A DNA stretch of 54,381 nucleotides, from assembly GCA_001303245.1 (NCBI GenBank), contig LJNS01000008.1, positions 1 through 54,381 on the forward strand, written 5' to 3'. Made by a program: the position numbers and the translations under genes. Each line of letters starts with the position of its first letter. The first letter of the stretch is position 1. Source of the DNA: Gammaproteobacteria bacterium SG8_30. Lineage in GTDB: Bacteria > Pseudomonadota > Gammaproteobacteria > Steroidobacterales > Steroidobacteraceae. Below, piece after piece: positions 1-8,174 of the stretch. The notes beneath the pieces were generated by a model. That model did not search any database. It had not been told where the DNA came from and worked only from the letters and a program-made list of their open reading frames with translations.

Positions 1-223
1 GCGGCCGGTCGAGCAGCCGCCAGGCCACGCGCAGCGCGGCAAGGCCCAGGATCGTGATGCCGACCGACTTGTGCCGGGACAGCATGGCGAGCTTCTCGAG
101 CCCGTCGGGCAATTCGTCTGCCAGCTCGGCCAGGAGGAACTGCAGCGCGAGCAGCAGCACCACCAGCCAGTGAAGGAGTTGCGGGCCGAGCCCGTAGCGC
201 TGGGCCGAGTTGGTCAGGGCCAT
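1..223 (-). CDS. Cytochrome b561 family protein (N-terminal part, truncated by window edge)
   Basis: Reading the minus strand from 223 gives MALTNSAQRYGLGPQLLHWLVV, then a hydrophobic helix and an HKSVGITILGLAALR stretch. The histidines in LHW and HKS are where this family of di-heme membrane proteins places haem ligands. Members pass electrons between quinol and periplasmic acceptors. About 74 residues are visible, covering TM1 and the start of TM2; the rest lies before position 1. ATG at 223 is preferred because GGAG stands about 10 nt upstream. An in-frame ATG at 247 is the alternative. It is divergent from the YceI-like gene, a pairing often seen in proteobacteria. Family assignment is confident; the electron donor is unknown. 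Confidence 0.85.
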   Translation of the reverse strand, partial: MALTNSAQRYGLGPQLLHWLVVLLLALQFLLAELADELPDGLEKLAMLSRHKSVGITILGLAALRVAWRLLDRP

Positions 224-259
224 GATCGACGACTCCGGGGGAACCATTGGGAGGAACGG

Positions 260-265
260 ATTCTA
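260..265 (-). promoter_or_regulatory. Probable -10 element for the cytochrome b561 gene
   Basis: The minus strand reads TAGAAT, 36 nt upstream of the preferred ATG at 223. I see no convincing -35 hexamer, so the call rests on the -10 alone. Confidence 0.35.
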
Positions 266-319
266 GCGCCGGGAGCGGTGCGACTTGCACCACGCGATGG
301 CCGCGGCGATGCTGCGACG

Positions 320-1000
320 ATGTCCGGAGGCATCCGTACCTCGCGTTTCCTGGCCAGCTGCATGGTGGCAGCGCTCGCGGCCTGCGCCGGGCGAACGCCG
401 CCGCCGTGGTCTTCCTCGGCCGACGCACCGGCGGTCCTGGGACAAGGGGTCCTGTACGAGGTGACCGCCTACGGGCCGCTGGCGGAGCTCGGCCACAACC
501 ACGTGATCGGCTCGCGCGGGCTCACCGGGCAGGTCGCCGTCGCGGAGCCGCTGGCGGGATCCTCGTTCGCGCTGGTGCTGGCCGTCACCGGCCTTACGGT
601 CGACGAGCCCGCGCGGCTGGCCGCCGCCGGGTCGCGGTTTCCGGACAGGCTTTCCCCGGAAGACAAGGAGGCGACCCGGCGCAACATGCTCTCCGCCGCC
701 CTGCTCGACGGGGACCGGTTCGGCCTCATCCGGCTCGAGAGCCTGGCGATCGAGGGGCCGGCAAGCTCGTCGCTCGTCGCCCGGACTCGCGTCACCGTCG
801 CCGGCCGCAGCAGCGAGGTTCGCGTTCCGGTGACGCTCGATTTCGACGGCACGCTGCTCAAAGCCTCGGGCGAGTTGACGCTCTCGCACGAGCAGCTCGG
901 CCTCGTTCCCTACTCGGCGATGATGGGTGCGCTGAGGGTCGGCGAGGACCTGCACGTGTCCTGGCGCCTGGAGGCCCGGCCCGCGGCCGGGCCGGGCTGA
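320..1000 (+). CDS. YceI-like periplasmic lipoprotein
   Basis: A 226-residue protein whose N-terminus is basic, then hydrophobic, ending in a lipobox-like LAAC (Cys about residue 20), so an exported, lipid-anchored protein is expected. The rest fits a YceI-type lipocalin-like beta barrel: an early strand with GHNHVIG, a central SPEDKEATRRNML segment, and a tail of strands ending WRLEARP. YceI proteins bind polyisoprenoids or other amphiphiles, and often neighbour cytochrome b561 as here. The frame stays open upstream to about 71, but ATG 320 starts directly before the signal sequence. The family call is good; the ligand is unknown. Confidence 0.75.
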   Translation: MSGGIRTSRFLASCMVAALAACAGRTPPPWSSSADAPAVLGQGVLYEVTAYGPLAELGHNHVIGSRGLTGQVAVAEPLAGSSFALVLAVTGLTVDEPARLAAAGSRFPDRLSPEDKEATRRNMLSAALLDGDRFGLIRLESLAIEGPASSSLVARTRVTVAGRSSEVRVPVTLDFDGTLLKASGELTLSHEQLGLVPYSAMMGALRVGEDLHVSWRLEARPAAGPG

Positions 1001-1060
1001 AGCCGCCGCGCATCCCGAGCCCCGCCGCGTACAATTGCCGCTCCCGCAGGGAGGCGCCCG

Positions 1061-1735
1061 ATGACGGCTGTCCAGTTCCGCAATCCGGAAAGGCGTCTGT
1101 CCATTGCACTCGCGGCGACGGCGGAGGCCGTGAAGGGCCACGTGGTGACGCTGCGAGAGTTGCTTGCGCTCATCGGCGAGCAGGGCCTGCTGGTGTTCTG
1201 CGCCATCCTGGCCGCGCCGTTCCTGCTGCCCATATCGCTGCCGTTCATGAGCGCCGCGCTCGGGCCGCCCATGATGCTCATCGGCATCGCGGTCACGCTT
1301 AACCGGGTGCCGTGGTTGCCGGACCGGTTGCTCGACCGCGCCCTCCCGGCCGAAACCGTCCAGCACGTGCTCACCCGCGTCGCGGGCTGGGCCGAGCGCG
1401 TCGAGCACCTGATCCGGCCCCGAATGCTGGGGCTGACCGGCTCTGCCGGGATCAACGTGCTGAACGGGGCCCTGCTGGTCCTCTGTGTCCTGCTGCTGAT
1501 GGCGCCCCTGCCACTGGTGCCTTTCGCCAATACGCTGCCCGGCGTGGCGATCATGCTGCTGGCGCTCGGCATGGCGGAGCGCGACGGCGCGGTCGTGCTC
1601 TTCGGCTATCTGGCCGCGGCCGTCTCGACGGTGTACGTGGGCGGGCTCATGGCCCTCGTCATCTACGCCGGCATGAACGCGGGCGCGGCGCTCGAGACGT
1701 TGCGCCGCTGGCTCGAGCAGAGCGGGATCACCTGA
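1061..1735 (+). CDS. ExoD-family (exopolysaccharide synthesis) membrane protein
   Basis: A 224-residue integral membrane protein. After a short cytoplasmic helix (about 1-45) come hydrophobic segments near 45-65, 68-85, 140-165, 165-180 and 185-210. The pattern ALIGEQGLLVFCAILAAPFLLP, and the central NRVPWLPDRLLDRALP followed by an arginine-rich helix, are typical of ExoD proteins, first described for exopolysaccharide production in rhizobia. The biochemical role of the family is not known. ATG 1061 has a strong GGGAGG ribosome site 9 nt upstream and a TACAAT -10-like element at 1030-1035. It is a single gene between a YceI gene and a convergent TonB-like gene. Confidence 0.8.
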   Translation: MTAVQFRNPERRLSIALAATAEAVKGHVVTLRELLALIGEQGLLVFCAILAAPFLLPISLPFMSAALGPPMMLIGIAVTLNRVPWLPDRLLDRALPAETVQHVLTRVAGWAERVEHLIRPRMLGLTGSAGINVLNGALLVLCVLLLMAPLPLVPFANTLPGVAIMLLALGMAERDGAVVLFGYLAAAVSTVYVGGLMALVIYAGMNAGAALETLRRWLEQSGIT

Positions 1736-1780
1736 CGAGGCGCCGTCCCGGTCGGGCGCGCCCGGTTTCCCGTGCTCCGC

Positions 1781-2815
1781 TCAGCGTACACGCGCGTCGT
1801 GCAGCCGCAGTCGGGACACCGTCGGTGCAGCGGGCCGCGTCGACGGCTGGGCAGGCGGGGACGCTCCCGGCCCGCCCGGGCAGTGCGCCTCGTCCGGCTT
1901 GAAGTCGAGCGTGAGCAGCGCGGTGGCGGGAATCGGGACACCACCGCGCCAGGCGGGCGCCAGGCGCGAGTTCCGCGCGATCGCGAGCGCCGTCGCGTCG
2001 AAGAGTCCTGCGGGCCGGGACTCGAGGATGCGCCCGTCTGTGATGCGGCCGTCCGCGCCCACGTCCACCTCGAGCTTGACGCGACCGGCAATGCGCTGAG
2101 TGCAGGCCTCGATGGGCAGGGGCGCGGCCGCGAGCTGGCTCGAGGCGGGCGTGCGGGGATAGCTGTCCGGCAGGGAGAACTCGAAACGGCGCGTCTCGGT
2201 CCGCGGGCCCTCCGGGTCGGGCTCGAACGACCACGAGCGTACCGCCGCCAGCGCCGCCTTCTCGAATTCGCCCCGCGGCATCGCGAGAGTCACCTCCGCG
2301 TCCGCGACCGCACCGTCGCGCCCGATCGTGAAGGACACCTCCACGTAGCCTTCCAGCCCCTCGATCCGCGCCTGCTCCGGGTACACGGGCGCGGGCTGGT
2401 CGCCCGCCACCGTGGCGCCGGCCGGGCGTGCCGCCACGGAGTCGGTCAACGTGAAGCGGACGCGGGTCTGGATCCGGCACTCGACCGGCTCACCGCCCCG
2501 CCTGGCCGGGACGAAGCGCCAGTCCCTCACCCCGTGCAGTGCCTCGGCCTCGAAGAAGCCGGACGGCTCGGCCCTCAGGATGCGGACCCAGCCGACGTGG
2601 CCGTCCCGGAGTACCGTGAAAGCCACATCGACGAAACCTTCCGCGCCCGCGAGGCGGGCGGATTCCGGGTAGGGAGGAACCGCTCGCTCCACGGCCACCG
2701 GCGGGTCGAGACCGGGCTCGTTGCACTGGGTCCAGGAGGCGGCGAGCGCGCCGGGGCAGGCCAGCGCGGTGGCCAGTGACAACGCCGCAGCTCCCGTCGG
2801 ATCGAGGAATCGCAT
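1781..2815 (-). CDS. Periplasmic protein with three TonB C-terminal-type domains
   Basis: A 344-residue protein beginning MRFLDPTGAAALSLATALACPGA, a signal peptide. It then has three repeats of the TonB C-terminal fold pattern (PPYPESAR..GFVDVAFTVLRDGHV..; PVYPEQAR..GYVEVSFTIGRDGAV..; RVKLEVDVGADGRI..), near residues 30-125, 135-215 and 225-310. Unlike TonB it lacks an N-terminal membrane anchor and a Pro-rich spacer, and no exbB/exbD is nearby. It is probably a periplasmic adaptor rather than the energising TonB. ATG 2815 directly precedes the signal peptide, so I prefer it over upstream in-frame starts. It is divergent from hemN. The partner is unknown. Confidence 0.7.
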   Translation of the reverse strand: MRFLDPTGAAALSLATALACPGALAASWTQCNEPGLDPPVAVERAVPPYPESARLAGAEGFVDVAFTVLRDGHVGWVRILRAEPSGFFEAEALHGVRDWRFVPARRGGEPVECRIQTRVRFTLTDSVAARPAGATVAGDQPAPVYPEQARIEGLEGYVEVSFTIGRDGAVADAEVTLAMPRGEFEKAALAAVRSWSFEPDPEGPRTETRRFEFSLPDSYPRTPASSQLAAAPLPIEACTQRIAGRVKLEVDVGADGRITDGRILESRPAGLFDATALAIARNSRLAPAWRGGVPIPATALLTLDFKPDEAHCPGGPGASPPAQPSTRPAAPTVSRLRLHDARVR

Positions 2816-2824
2816 CGGACCGAC

Positions 2825-2878
2825 CGCCTGGTGGTCGCCTGTCCGTAGTTCTGCTGCTGCCAACGTGACCACCAGGCG
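2825..2878. repeat. 12-bp inverted repeat in the tonB-like/hemN divergent promoter region
   Basis: CGCCTGGTGGTC at 2825-2836 is the exact reverse complement of GACCACCAGGCG at 2867-2878, with 30 bp between the arms. It lies in the 110-bp gap between two divergent start codons. It may be paired regulator half-sites or an RNA hairpin in the hemN leader. No FNR-type TTGAT-N4-ATCAA box is visible here. Confidence 0.5.
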
Positions 2879-2925
2879 ATTACGTTAGCCGCCAGTCAGG
2901 CATTTTCCGGGCAAGGATCACGACC

Positions 2926-4323
2926 ATGGAAGCCTCGGTGAGATTCGATGCGGACCTCGTCCGCCGTTATGACCGGCCGGGCCCGCGATATACGTCCTAT
3001 CCGACCGCCGTGCAGTTCCACGACCGGTTCCGCGAACCCGAATACCGAGCCGCCGCGGCGGCGACCAACGGCAAGACCCCGCCGGCGCCGCTCTCGCTGT
3101 ACGTGCATGTACCGTTCTGCCAGAGCCCCTGCTTCTACTGCGGCTGCACCAAGGTGATCACGCGCAACCGCGAACAGGCGGAGAATTATCTCACGCGTCT
3201 CTACCGCGAGGTCGAGCTGCAGGCGGAACTGTTCGACGAAGAGCGCGTGGTCGACCAGCTGCACTTCGGGGGCGGAACGCCCACCTTCCTCAACCCCTGG
3301 CAGCTCGAAGACCTGCTGAAGAAGCTCGGCTGGCACTTCAAGCTGCGGCAGGACGACGGGCGCGAATTTTCCATCGAGATCGACCCGCGCACCTGCGCGC
3401 CGGACACCATCGACCTGCTGGCGCGCGCGGGCGTGAACCGCATGAGCCTCGGCATCCAGGACTTCGACCCCGACGTGCAGAAGGCGGTGAACCGCATCCA
3501 GACGCCGGAGCAGACCTTCGGGCTGATGGACCGTGCGCGCGCCGCCGGCTACAAGTCCGTGAGCGTCGACCTGATCTACGGGCTTCCGAAGCAGAACTGC
3601 GAGCGCTTCGAGAAGACGCTCGAGCAGGTGCTCGAAGTCCGGCCGGACCGCTTCGCGGTCTACAGCTACGCTCACCTGCCTCACATGTTCAAGCCGCAGA
3701 AGCGCATCCACGCCGAGGACATCCCGAGCGGCGCGGAGAAGCTCGCCCTGCTCGGGCTGACGATCGAGAAGCTCACCGGCGCCGGCTACGTCTACATCGG
3801 GATGGACCACTTCGCGCTGCCCGACGACGAGTTGGCGGTGGCGCTGCGCGAGAACAAGCTGCACCGCAACTTCCAGGGTTACTCGACGCACCCTGACTGC
3901 GACCTGGTCGCGCTCGGCATGAGCTCGATCGGCAAGCTCGGCGATACGTATGCGCAGAACTACAAGACGCTTCACGACTACTACGAGGCGATCGACTCCG
4001 GGCACCTGGCAGTGCACCGGGGCCTGGAGCTCAACGACGACGACCGGCTGCGCCGCGCGGTGATCCAGATGATCATGTGCCGCACGCGCGTGGATTTCGC
4101 CGAGGTCGACCGGGCCTGGTCAGTTCGTTTCGAGGATTATTTCGCGCGCGAGCTCGAGGCGCTCAAGCCGCTTGTGGCGGACGGTCTCGTGCGGATGAGC
4201 GGGCGCGGCTTCGAGCTGACGCCGATCGGCCGGCTGCTCATGCGCAACGTCGCCATGTGCTTCGACGCCTACCTACCGGTGCACCAGCAGTCCGACACGC
4301 CGCGCTTCTCCCGCGCAGTCTGA
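2926..4323 (+). CDS. hemN: Oxygen-independent coproporphyrinogen III oxidase (dehydrogenase)
   Basis: A 465-residue radical SAM enzyme that decarboxylates two propionates of coproporphyrinogen III to give protoporphyrinogen IX without oxygen. The N-terminus MEASVRFDADLVRRYDRPGP with RYTSYPTA is characteristic of HemN. The cluster motif C-X3-C-X2-C is at Cys65, 69 and 72, followed by a further Cys74, as in genuine HemN and unlike HemW. GGGTP (SAM binding) and a C-terminal HemN domain follow. Length matches the family (about 455-465). ATG 2926 is at the conserved N-terminus. It suggests a facultative or micro-aerobic lifestyle. Confidence 0.95.
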   Translation: MEASVRFDADLVRRYDRPGPRYTSYPTAVQFHDRFREPEYRAAAAATNGKTPPAPLSLYVHVPFCQSPCFYCGCTKVITRNREQAENYLTRLYREVELQAELFDEERVVDQLHFGGGTPTFLNPWQLEDLLKKLGWHFKLRQDDGREFSIEIDPRTCAPDTIDLLARAGVNRMSLGIQDFDPDVQKAVNRIQTPEQTFGLMDRARAAGYKSVSVDLIYGLPKQNCERFEKTLEQVLEVRPDRFAVYSYAHLPHMFKPQKRIHAEDIPSGAEKLALLGLTIEKLTGAGYVYIGMDHFALPDDELAVALRENKLHRNFQGYSTHPDCDLVALGMSSIGKLGDTYAQNYKTLHDYYEAIDSGHLAVHRGLELNDDDRLRRAVIQMIMCRTRVDFAEVDRAWSVRFEDYFARELEALKPLVADGLVRMSGRGFELTPIGRLLMRNVAMCFDAYLPVHQQSDTPRFSRAV

Positions 4324-4701
4324 TCCCGGGCCGCCGGCTCGGGCTGCTCATTCGCTCAGGCTTCCGGAAGATCGACGCATCCCAGATCGTGTGGCGTGCC
4401 CGGCGTGCCGTCTTGCTCGGGGGTGTCCCCCGCTCGCTCCGTGGAAAGGCAAAGTCGCTCGCCGGGGGACACCCCGTCGCGTCCGGCACGCCTGTGGGGT
4501 GTTGCCGAGGGTTCCCGCCTCGCGGCCGCGGTGGCGCGGTGTCCGCGAGACCGAGCGAGTATCGGGGAACGAATCGAGCGGACACCGCGCCGGATCCCGG
4601 CCGCGTGGTGCGGCAAGTCCTGAGCCGAACGACACGCCGCCTGCCGGCCGCTGGAACGATCGGGCCGGCTGAATCTTGACACGAGCGTTGCAGGCCTGCC
4701 G
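4324..4701. repeat. Intergenic region with nested palindromes (REP-like)
   Basis: No credible gene fills these 378 bp; the small open frames on both strands are Arg-rich and resemble nothing. Three exact inverted repeats stand out. GGCGTGCCG at 4402-4410 pairs with 4484-4492. Inside it, GGGTGTCCCCCG at 4421-4432 pairs with 4463-4474, around a 30-nt loop. A separate hairpin is GCGCGGTGTCCGC at 4534-4546 with 4578-4590. Both main hairpins share a GGTGTCC/GGACACC core. This is either a REP/MITE-like element or an elaborate terminator between the convergent hemN and VOC genes. Confidence 0.55.
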
Positions 4702-5418
4702 TCAGTCGCGCGTGGTCAGCAGAAGCAGCGTGCCCTCCGGCGCCTCGAGCAGGGCGTTGCGGGCCGGGTCGAGCGAGCGCGGCAGCCGGCGCGAGAAGAC
4801 GACGCCCGAGTCCTTGAGGTCGGCGATGCGCGCGGGCATGTCCTCCTCTGCGAACACGAGGGCGGGCTGAGAGACCGCACCTACATGCAGCAGCGCGACA
4901 TTCAGCGTGTCGCTGGTCAGGGCGATGCGGGGGAACGGCTCGTCGCTCTCCTCGGCCGGTATGAAGCCCATGCGCTCCCAGAACAGCGCGACGGGCTGGA
5001 GTTCGCGGACGGGCAGGGCCACCTCCTCGAACCAGCCGAGGCGCGAGGTCTCATGGGCACGCCTCTCCGGCGGTGAGAAGGTCCGGGCCTCGAGCATCGC
5101 GATCATCTGCCCGCCGGGGTCCGTGAAGCCCGCCTCGTTGAAGACGTCCGCACCGACCTTGCGGAACGCCATCTCCATGCCGAGACGCTCCAGGGCCTCC
5201 ACGTGTCGCATCAGGTCCGGCTGGACGAAAGTCAGGGCCGGAGAGGCGAACTCGTAGGCGTGCAGACCGACGAACAGGCGGCCATCGGTGACCACGGCGT
5301 AGGGGTGGCTCCAGGTCTCGCCGACCCTGGCCTGGGTGAAACCGAGTCGCTCGTAGAAGGCCAGAGACTCGAGAATCTCCGGCGCATGAACGCTGATTTC
5401 GAGAAAGCGACCGAGCAT
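4702..5418 (-). CDS. Two-domain VOC (glyoxalase/bleomycin-resistance fold) protein
   Basis: A 238-residue protein with two beta-alpha-beta-beta-beta VOC modules. The first is about residues 1-115 (MLGRFLEISVHAPEIL..., TDPGGQMIAMLEART) and the second about 125-238 (FEEVALPVRELQPVALFWERMGF..., ALLEAPEGTLLLL). A single chain with two modules can form the metal cup alone. The classic His/Glu metal ligands are not clearly conserved, so substrate and metal use cannot be assigned. ATG 5418 was chosen because it starts at the first beta strand; an upstream TTG at 5460 would only add a non-conserved tail. It precedes the MFS gene's 3' end on the same strand. Confidence 0.75.
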   Translation of the reverse strand: MLGRFLEISVHAPEILESLAFYERLGFTQARVGETWSHPYAVVTDGRLFVGLHAYEFASPALTFVQPDLMRHVEALERLGMEMAFRKVGADVFNEAGFTDPGGQMIAMLEARTFSPPERRAHETSRLGWFEEVALPVRELQPVALFWERMGFIPAEESDEPFPRIALTSDTLNVALLHVGAVSQPALVFAEEDMPARIADLKDSGVVFSRRLPRSLDPARNALLEAPEGTLLLLTTRD

Positions 5419-5484
5419 TGGGGCAGGTCCCTTCTGTGACACAGGCGCAGTGAGGCTCAATCATACGGCAGTGGTGCGGCGCGA

Positions 5485-6702
5485 TCAGGACTCTGCGGAA
5501 GCATCGGCGCGCGGCAGTATGAACAGCGACAGCCACGCGGCCGCGGTGGCGGCGACGGTGAACAGGTAGACCGGGACCGGCGTATCGGTCGGGAACACGG
5601 CCATCGCCTGCACGGCGAGCGCGCCGAAGAGCTGCTGCGTGAAACCGATGATGCTGGACGCGGCACCCGCCGTGCGCGGCGCGAGCGCCACGGCGCTGGC
5701 CATGATGTTCGGCAGGCACAGTCCCTGCGCGAAACCCACCAGGCCCATCGGCACGAATACCGCGGCGGGATGCCAGAACCCGGCCAGTACGAGCCCCGCT
5801 CCGGCCAGCGCGCAGACGAGCTGCAGCGTCGTGCCGACGGTGATCAGCTTCTGCAGCCCGACCCGCGCCGCGTGGCGCGCGACGTAGCCGTTGCCGACGA
5901 AGTATCCGATCGCGACCAGGAGGTACCACAGCCCGTATTCAGTGGCGCTGTGCCCGAGCGCAGCCATCACGTAGGGCGCGAGCGAGATGAAGGTCAGAAA
6001 CACCGCGAAGATCGTGCCGGCCTGGATCGAGAAGCCGAGGAAAGCGCCTTTTCGAAGCATCGACGCCCAGGCGCCGACGAGCCTGGCTACGGGCACCGCA
6101 CGGTCCGCCCGCTGGCGGGTCTCCGGCAGGAAGCGCCACGCGGCGAGCAGGATCGCTGCGTTCGCGAGCAGCAGGAAGGCAAAGACCGCCTTCCAGCCGA
6201 GCGCCTCGGTGATGACGCCACCCACGAGCGGCGCCGTGGTCGGACCGAGCACCATGACCATGGTCAGCAGTGCGAGCATGCGTGCCAGCTTCTCGCGCGG
6301 ATACAGGTCGCCGAGCATCGCGCGCGCCACCACGGTTCCCGCCGACGTGCCGAGCGCCTGCACGACGCGTCCGGCGAGCAGCGCCTCCAGCGTGGGCGCA
6401 AGCAGGCACAGCAGGTTGCCTGCGGCGAAGACGGCCATGCCCAGCAGGATGACCGGCCGCCGCCCGAAGCGGTCGGACACCGGTCCGTAGAGGAGGATGC
6501 CCGCGGCGAAGGCGACGAGCGCCGCGCTCACGGTCGTGTTCATTTCGGCAACGGTAGTGCCGAACTGCGCCTGCACGGCCGGCAGGGCCGGCAGGTAGAT
6601 GTTCATGGCGACCGGGCCCGCCGCCGTGATCGCGGCGAGCAGGGCGATCAACAGTCGATCGGGCAGCGGCGGCGAAGCTCCGGCGGTTTCCGCCCCGGTC
6701 AC
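5485..6702 (-). CDS. Bcr/CflA-type multidrug MFS transporter
   Basis: A 405-residue protein with about 12 hydrophobic helices. The MFS motif A between TM2 and TM3 is GPVSDRFGRRPV at residues 73-84. The N-terminal MNIYLPALPAVQAQFGTT is typical of the Bcr/CflA (DHA1) subfamily, proton-driven exporters of small drugs or metabolites. The GTG start overlaps the stop of the upstream dehydrogenase gene in a GTGA, so it is translationally coupled as the last gene of the dienelactone hydrolase-dehydrogenase-exporter operon. Export of a pathway intermediate or toxic aromatic is an inference from context. Confidence 0.85.
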   Translation of the reverse strand: MTGAETAGASPPLPDRLLIALLAAITAAGPVAMNIYLPALPAVQAQFGTTVAEMNTTVSAALVAFAAGILLYGPVSDRFGRRPVILLGMAVFAAGNLLCLLAPTLEALLAGRVVQALGTSAGTVVARAMLGDLYPREKLARMLALLTMVMVLGPTTAPLVGGVITEALGWKAVFAFLLLANAAILLAAWRFLPETRQRADRAVPVARLVGAWASMLRKGAFLGFSIQAGTIFAVFLTFISLAPYVMAALGHSATEYGLWYLLVAIGYFVGNGYVARHAARVGLQKLITVGTTLQLVCALAGAGLVLAGFWHPAAVFVPMGLVGFAQGLCLPNIMASAVALAPRTAGAASSIIGFTQQLFGALAVQAMAVFPTDTPVPVYLFTVAATAAAWLSLFILPRADASAES

Positions 6703-8153
6703 TGAACCCCGCCGACGCAGACGTACTTGATCTCGGTGAAGTCGAGCAGGCCGTATTTCGAGCCCTCGCGCCCGGTGCCGGACTCCTTCACGCCGCCGAA
6801 AGGCGCCACCTCGGTCGAGATCAGTCCCGTGTTCAGGCCGACGATGCCGTACTCGAGCGCCTCCGAAACCCGCCAGGAGCGGGCGAGATCACGAGTGTAG
6901 AAGTAGGCCGCGAGGCCGAACTGGGTTGCGTTGGCCATGCGGATCGCCTCGGCCTCGGTCTCGAAGCGGAACAGGGGCGCTACGGGGCCGAAGGTCTCCT
7001 CGCCGGAGACCTTCATGTCTGTGGTTACGTGCGTGAGCACGGTGGGCTCGTAGAAAGTGCCGCCGAGGGCGTGCCGCCTGCCGCCGAGCGCGACGCGTGC
7101 GCCCCTGGAGACCGCGTCCTCGACGTGCTCCTCGACCTTCGCGAGCGCCGCCTCGTCGATCAGCGGACCCTGATCCGTCGCGCCCTTGAGCCCGTCGCCG
7201 ACGGCGAGCTTGTGCACGGCTGCCACCAGCTTCTCGGTGAAGGCGTCGTAGACGCCGGCCTGCACGAGCAGGCGGTTGGCGCAGACGCAGGTCTGCCCCG
7301 TGTTGCGGTACTTGCTCGCGATGGCGCCGGCAACCGCGGCGTCGAGGTCGGCGTCGTCGAAGACGATGAAGGGTGCGTTGCCGCCGAGCTCGAGGGAGAC
7401 TTTCTTCATGGTCCCGGCGCACTGCGCCATGAGCTGCTTGCCGATCTCCGTCGATCCCGTGAACGACAACTTGCGCACGCGCGGGTCGGAGGTGAGCACG
7501 CCACCGATCGCCGTGGCGGAACCGGTGACGACGTTGAAGACACCCGCCGGCATGCCGGCGCGCTCGGCAAGCTCTGCCAGCGCGAGTGCCGTGAACGGCG
7601 TCTGGCTGGCAGGCTTGCACACGACGGTGCAGCCGGCGGCGAGCGCGGGGGCTACCTTGCGGGTGATCATCGCCGCCGGGAAGTTCCAGGGCGTGATGGC
7701 CGCCACCACGCCGACAGGCTGGCGCAGCACCATGATGCGCTTGTCGGGCTGATGGCCCGGAATTACGTCACCGTAGAGCCGCTTCGCCTCCTCCGCGAAC
7801 CACTCGACGAAAGATGCGGCATAGGCGACTTCGCCCCGCGCCTCGGCAAGCGGCTTGCCCTGCTCGGCCGTCATCAGGGTGCCGATGTCGTCGGCACTGG
7901 CGACGATCAGCTCGTACCACCTGCGCAGCACTGCACCGCGCTCCTTGGCCGTACGCGCTGCCCAGGACGGGAAGGCGCGGTGCGCAGCCTCGACCGCGGC
8001 CAGCGTCTCCCGCGCGCCGAGCTTCGGCACCGTGCCGAGCGGCTCGCGGGTCGCGGGGTTGTGCACGCCGAGCGAGGAGCCATCTGCCGCGGCGATCCAT
8101 GCACCGGCGACGTAGCACTGCTGGCGGAACAGGGTGGCATCCTTGAGATTCAT
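6699..8153 (-). CDS. gabD: NAD(P)+-dependent succinate-semialdehyde dehydrogenase family
   Basis: A 484-residue aldehyde dehydrogenase. Catalytic landmarks are Asn157 (PWNF), Lys180, FTGST at 231-235, Glu255 (ELGGNAPF) and the nucleophile Cys289 in NTGQTCVCANR. The doubled Cys (C289-V-C291) next to NTGQT, ELGGNAPFIVFDDADLD and the C-terminal FGGVKESGTGREG are typical of GabD-type enzymes, which oxidise succinic semialdehyde to succinate. Length equals E. coli GabD. ATG 8153 is 21 bp after the dienelactone hydrolase stop. Without gabT nearby, a role with another semialdehyde (for example from aromatic catabolism) is possible. Confidence 0.88.
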   Translation of the reverse strand: MNLKDATLFRQQCYVAGAWIAAADGSSLGVHNPATREPLGTVPKLGARETLAAVEAAHRAFPSWAARTAKERGAVLRRWYELIVASADDIGTLMTAEQGKPLAEARGEVAYAASFVEWFAEEAKRLYGDVIPGHQPDKRIMVLRQPVGVVAAITPWNFPAAMITRKVAPALAAGCTVVCKPASQTPFTALALAELAERAGMPAGVFNVVTGSATAIGGVLTSDPRVRKLSFTGSTEIGKQLMAQCAGTMKKVSLELGGNAPFIVFDDADLDAAVAGAIASKYRNTGQTCVCANRLLVQAGVYDAFTEKLVAAVHKLAVGDGLKGATDQGPLIDEAALAKVEEHVEDAVSRGARVALGGRRHALGGTFYEPTVLTHVTTDMKVSGEETFGPVAPLFRFETEAEAIRMANATQFGLAAYFYTRDLARSWRVSEALEYGIVGLNTGLISTEVAPFGGVKESGTGREGSKYGLLDFTEIKYVCVGGVQ

Positions 8154-8174
8154 GGTCTTGCTCCAGTGAGTCAG

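Noticed and set aside
2816-2925. An FNR/ANR binding site for hemN.
   Set aside because: No TTGAT-N4-ATCAA-like sequence was found in the intergenic region.
4324-4701. Several short open frames in the hemN downstream gap as possible genes.
   Set aside because: They are Arg-rich, overlap the palindromes on both strands, lack ribosome sites and match no family I know.
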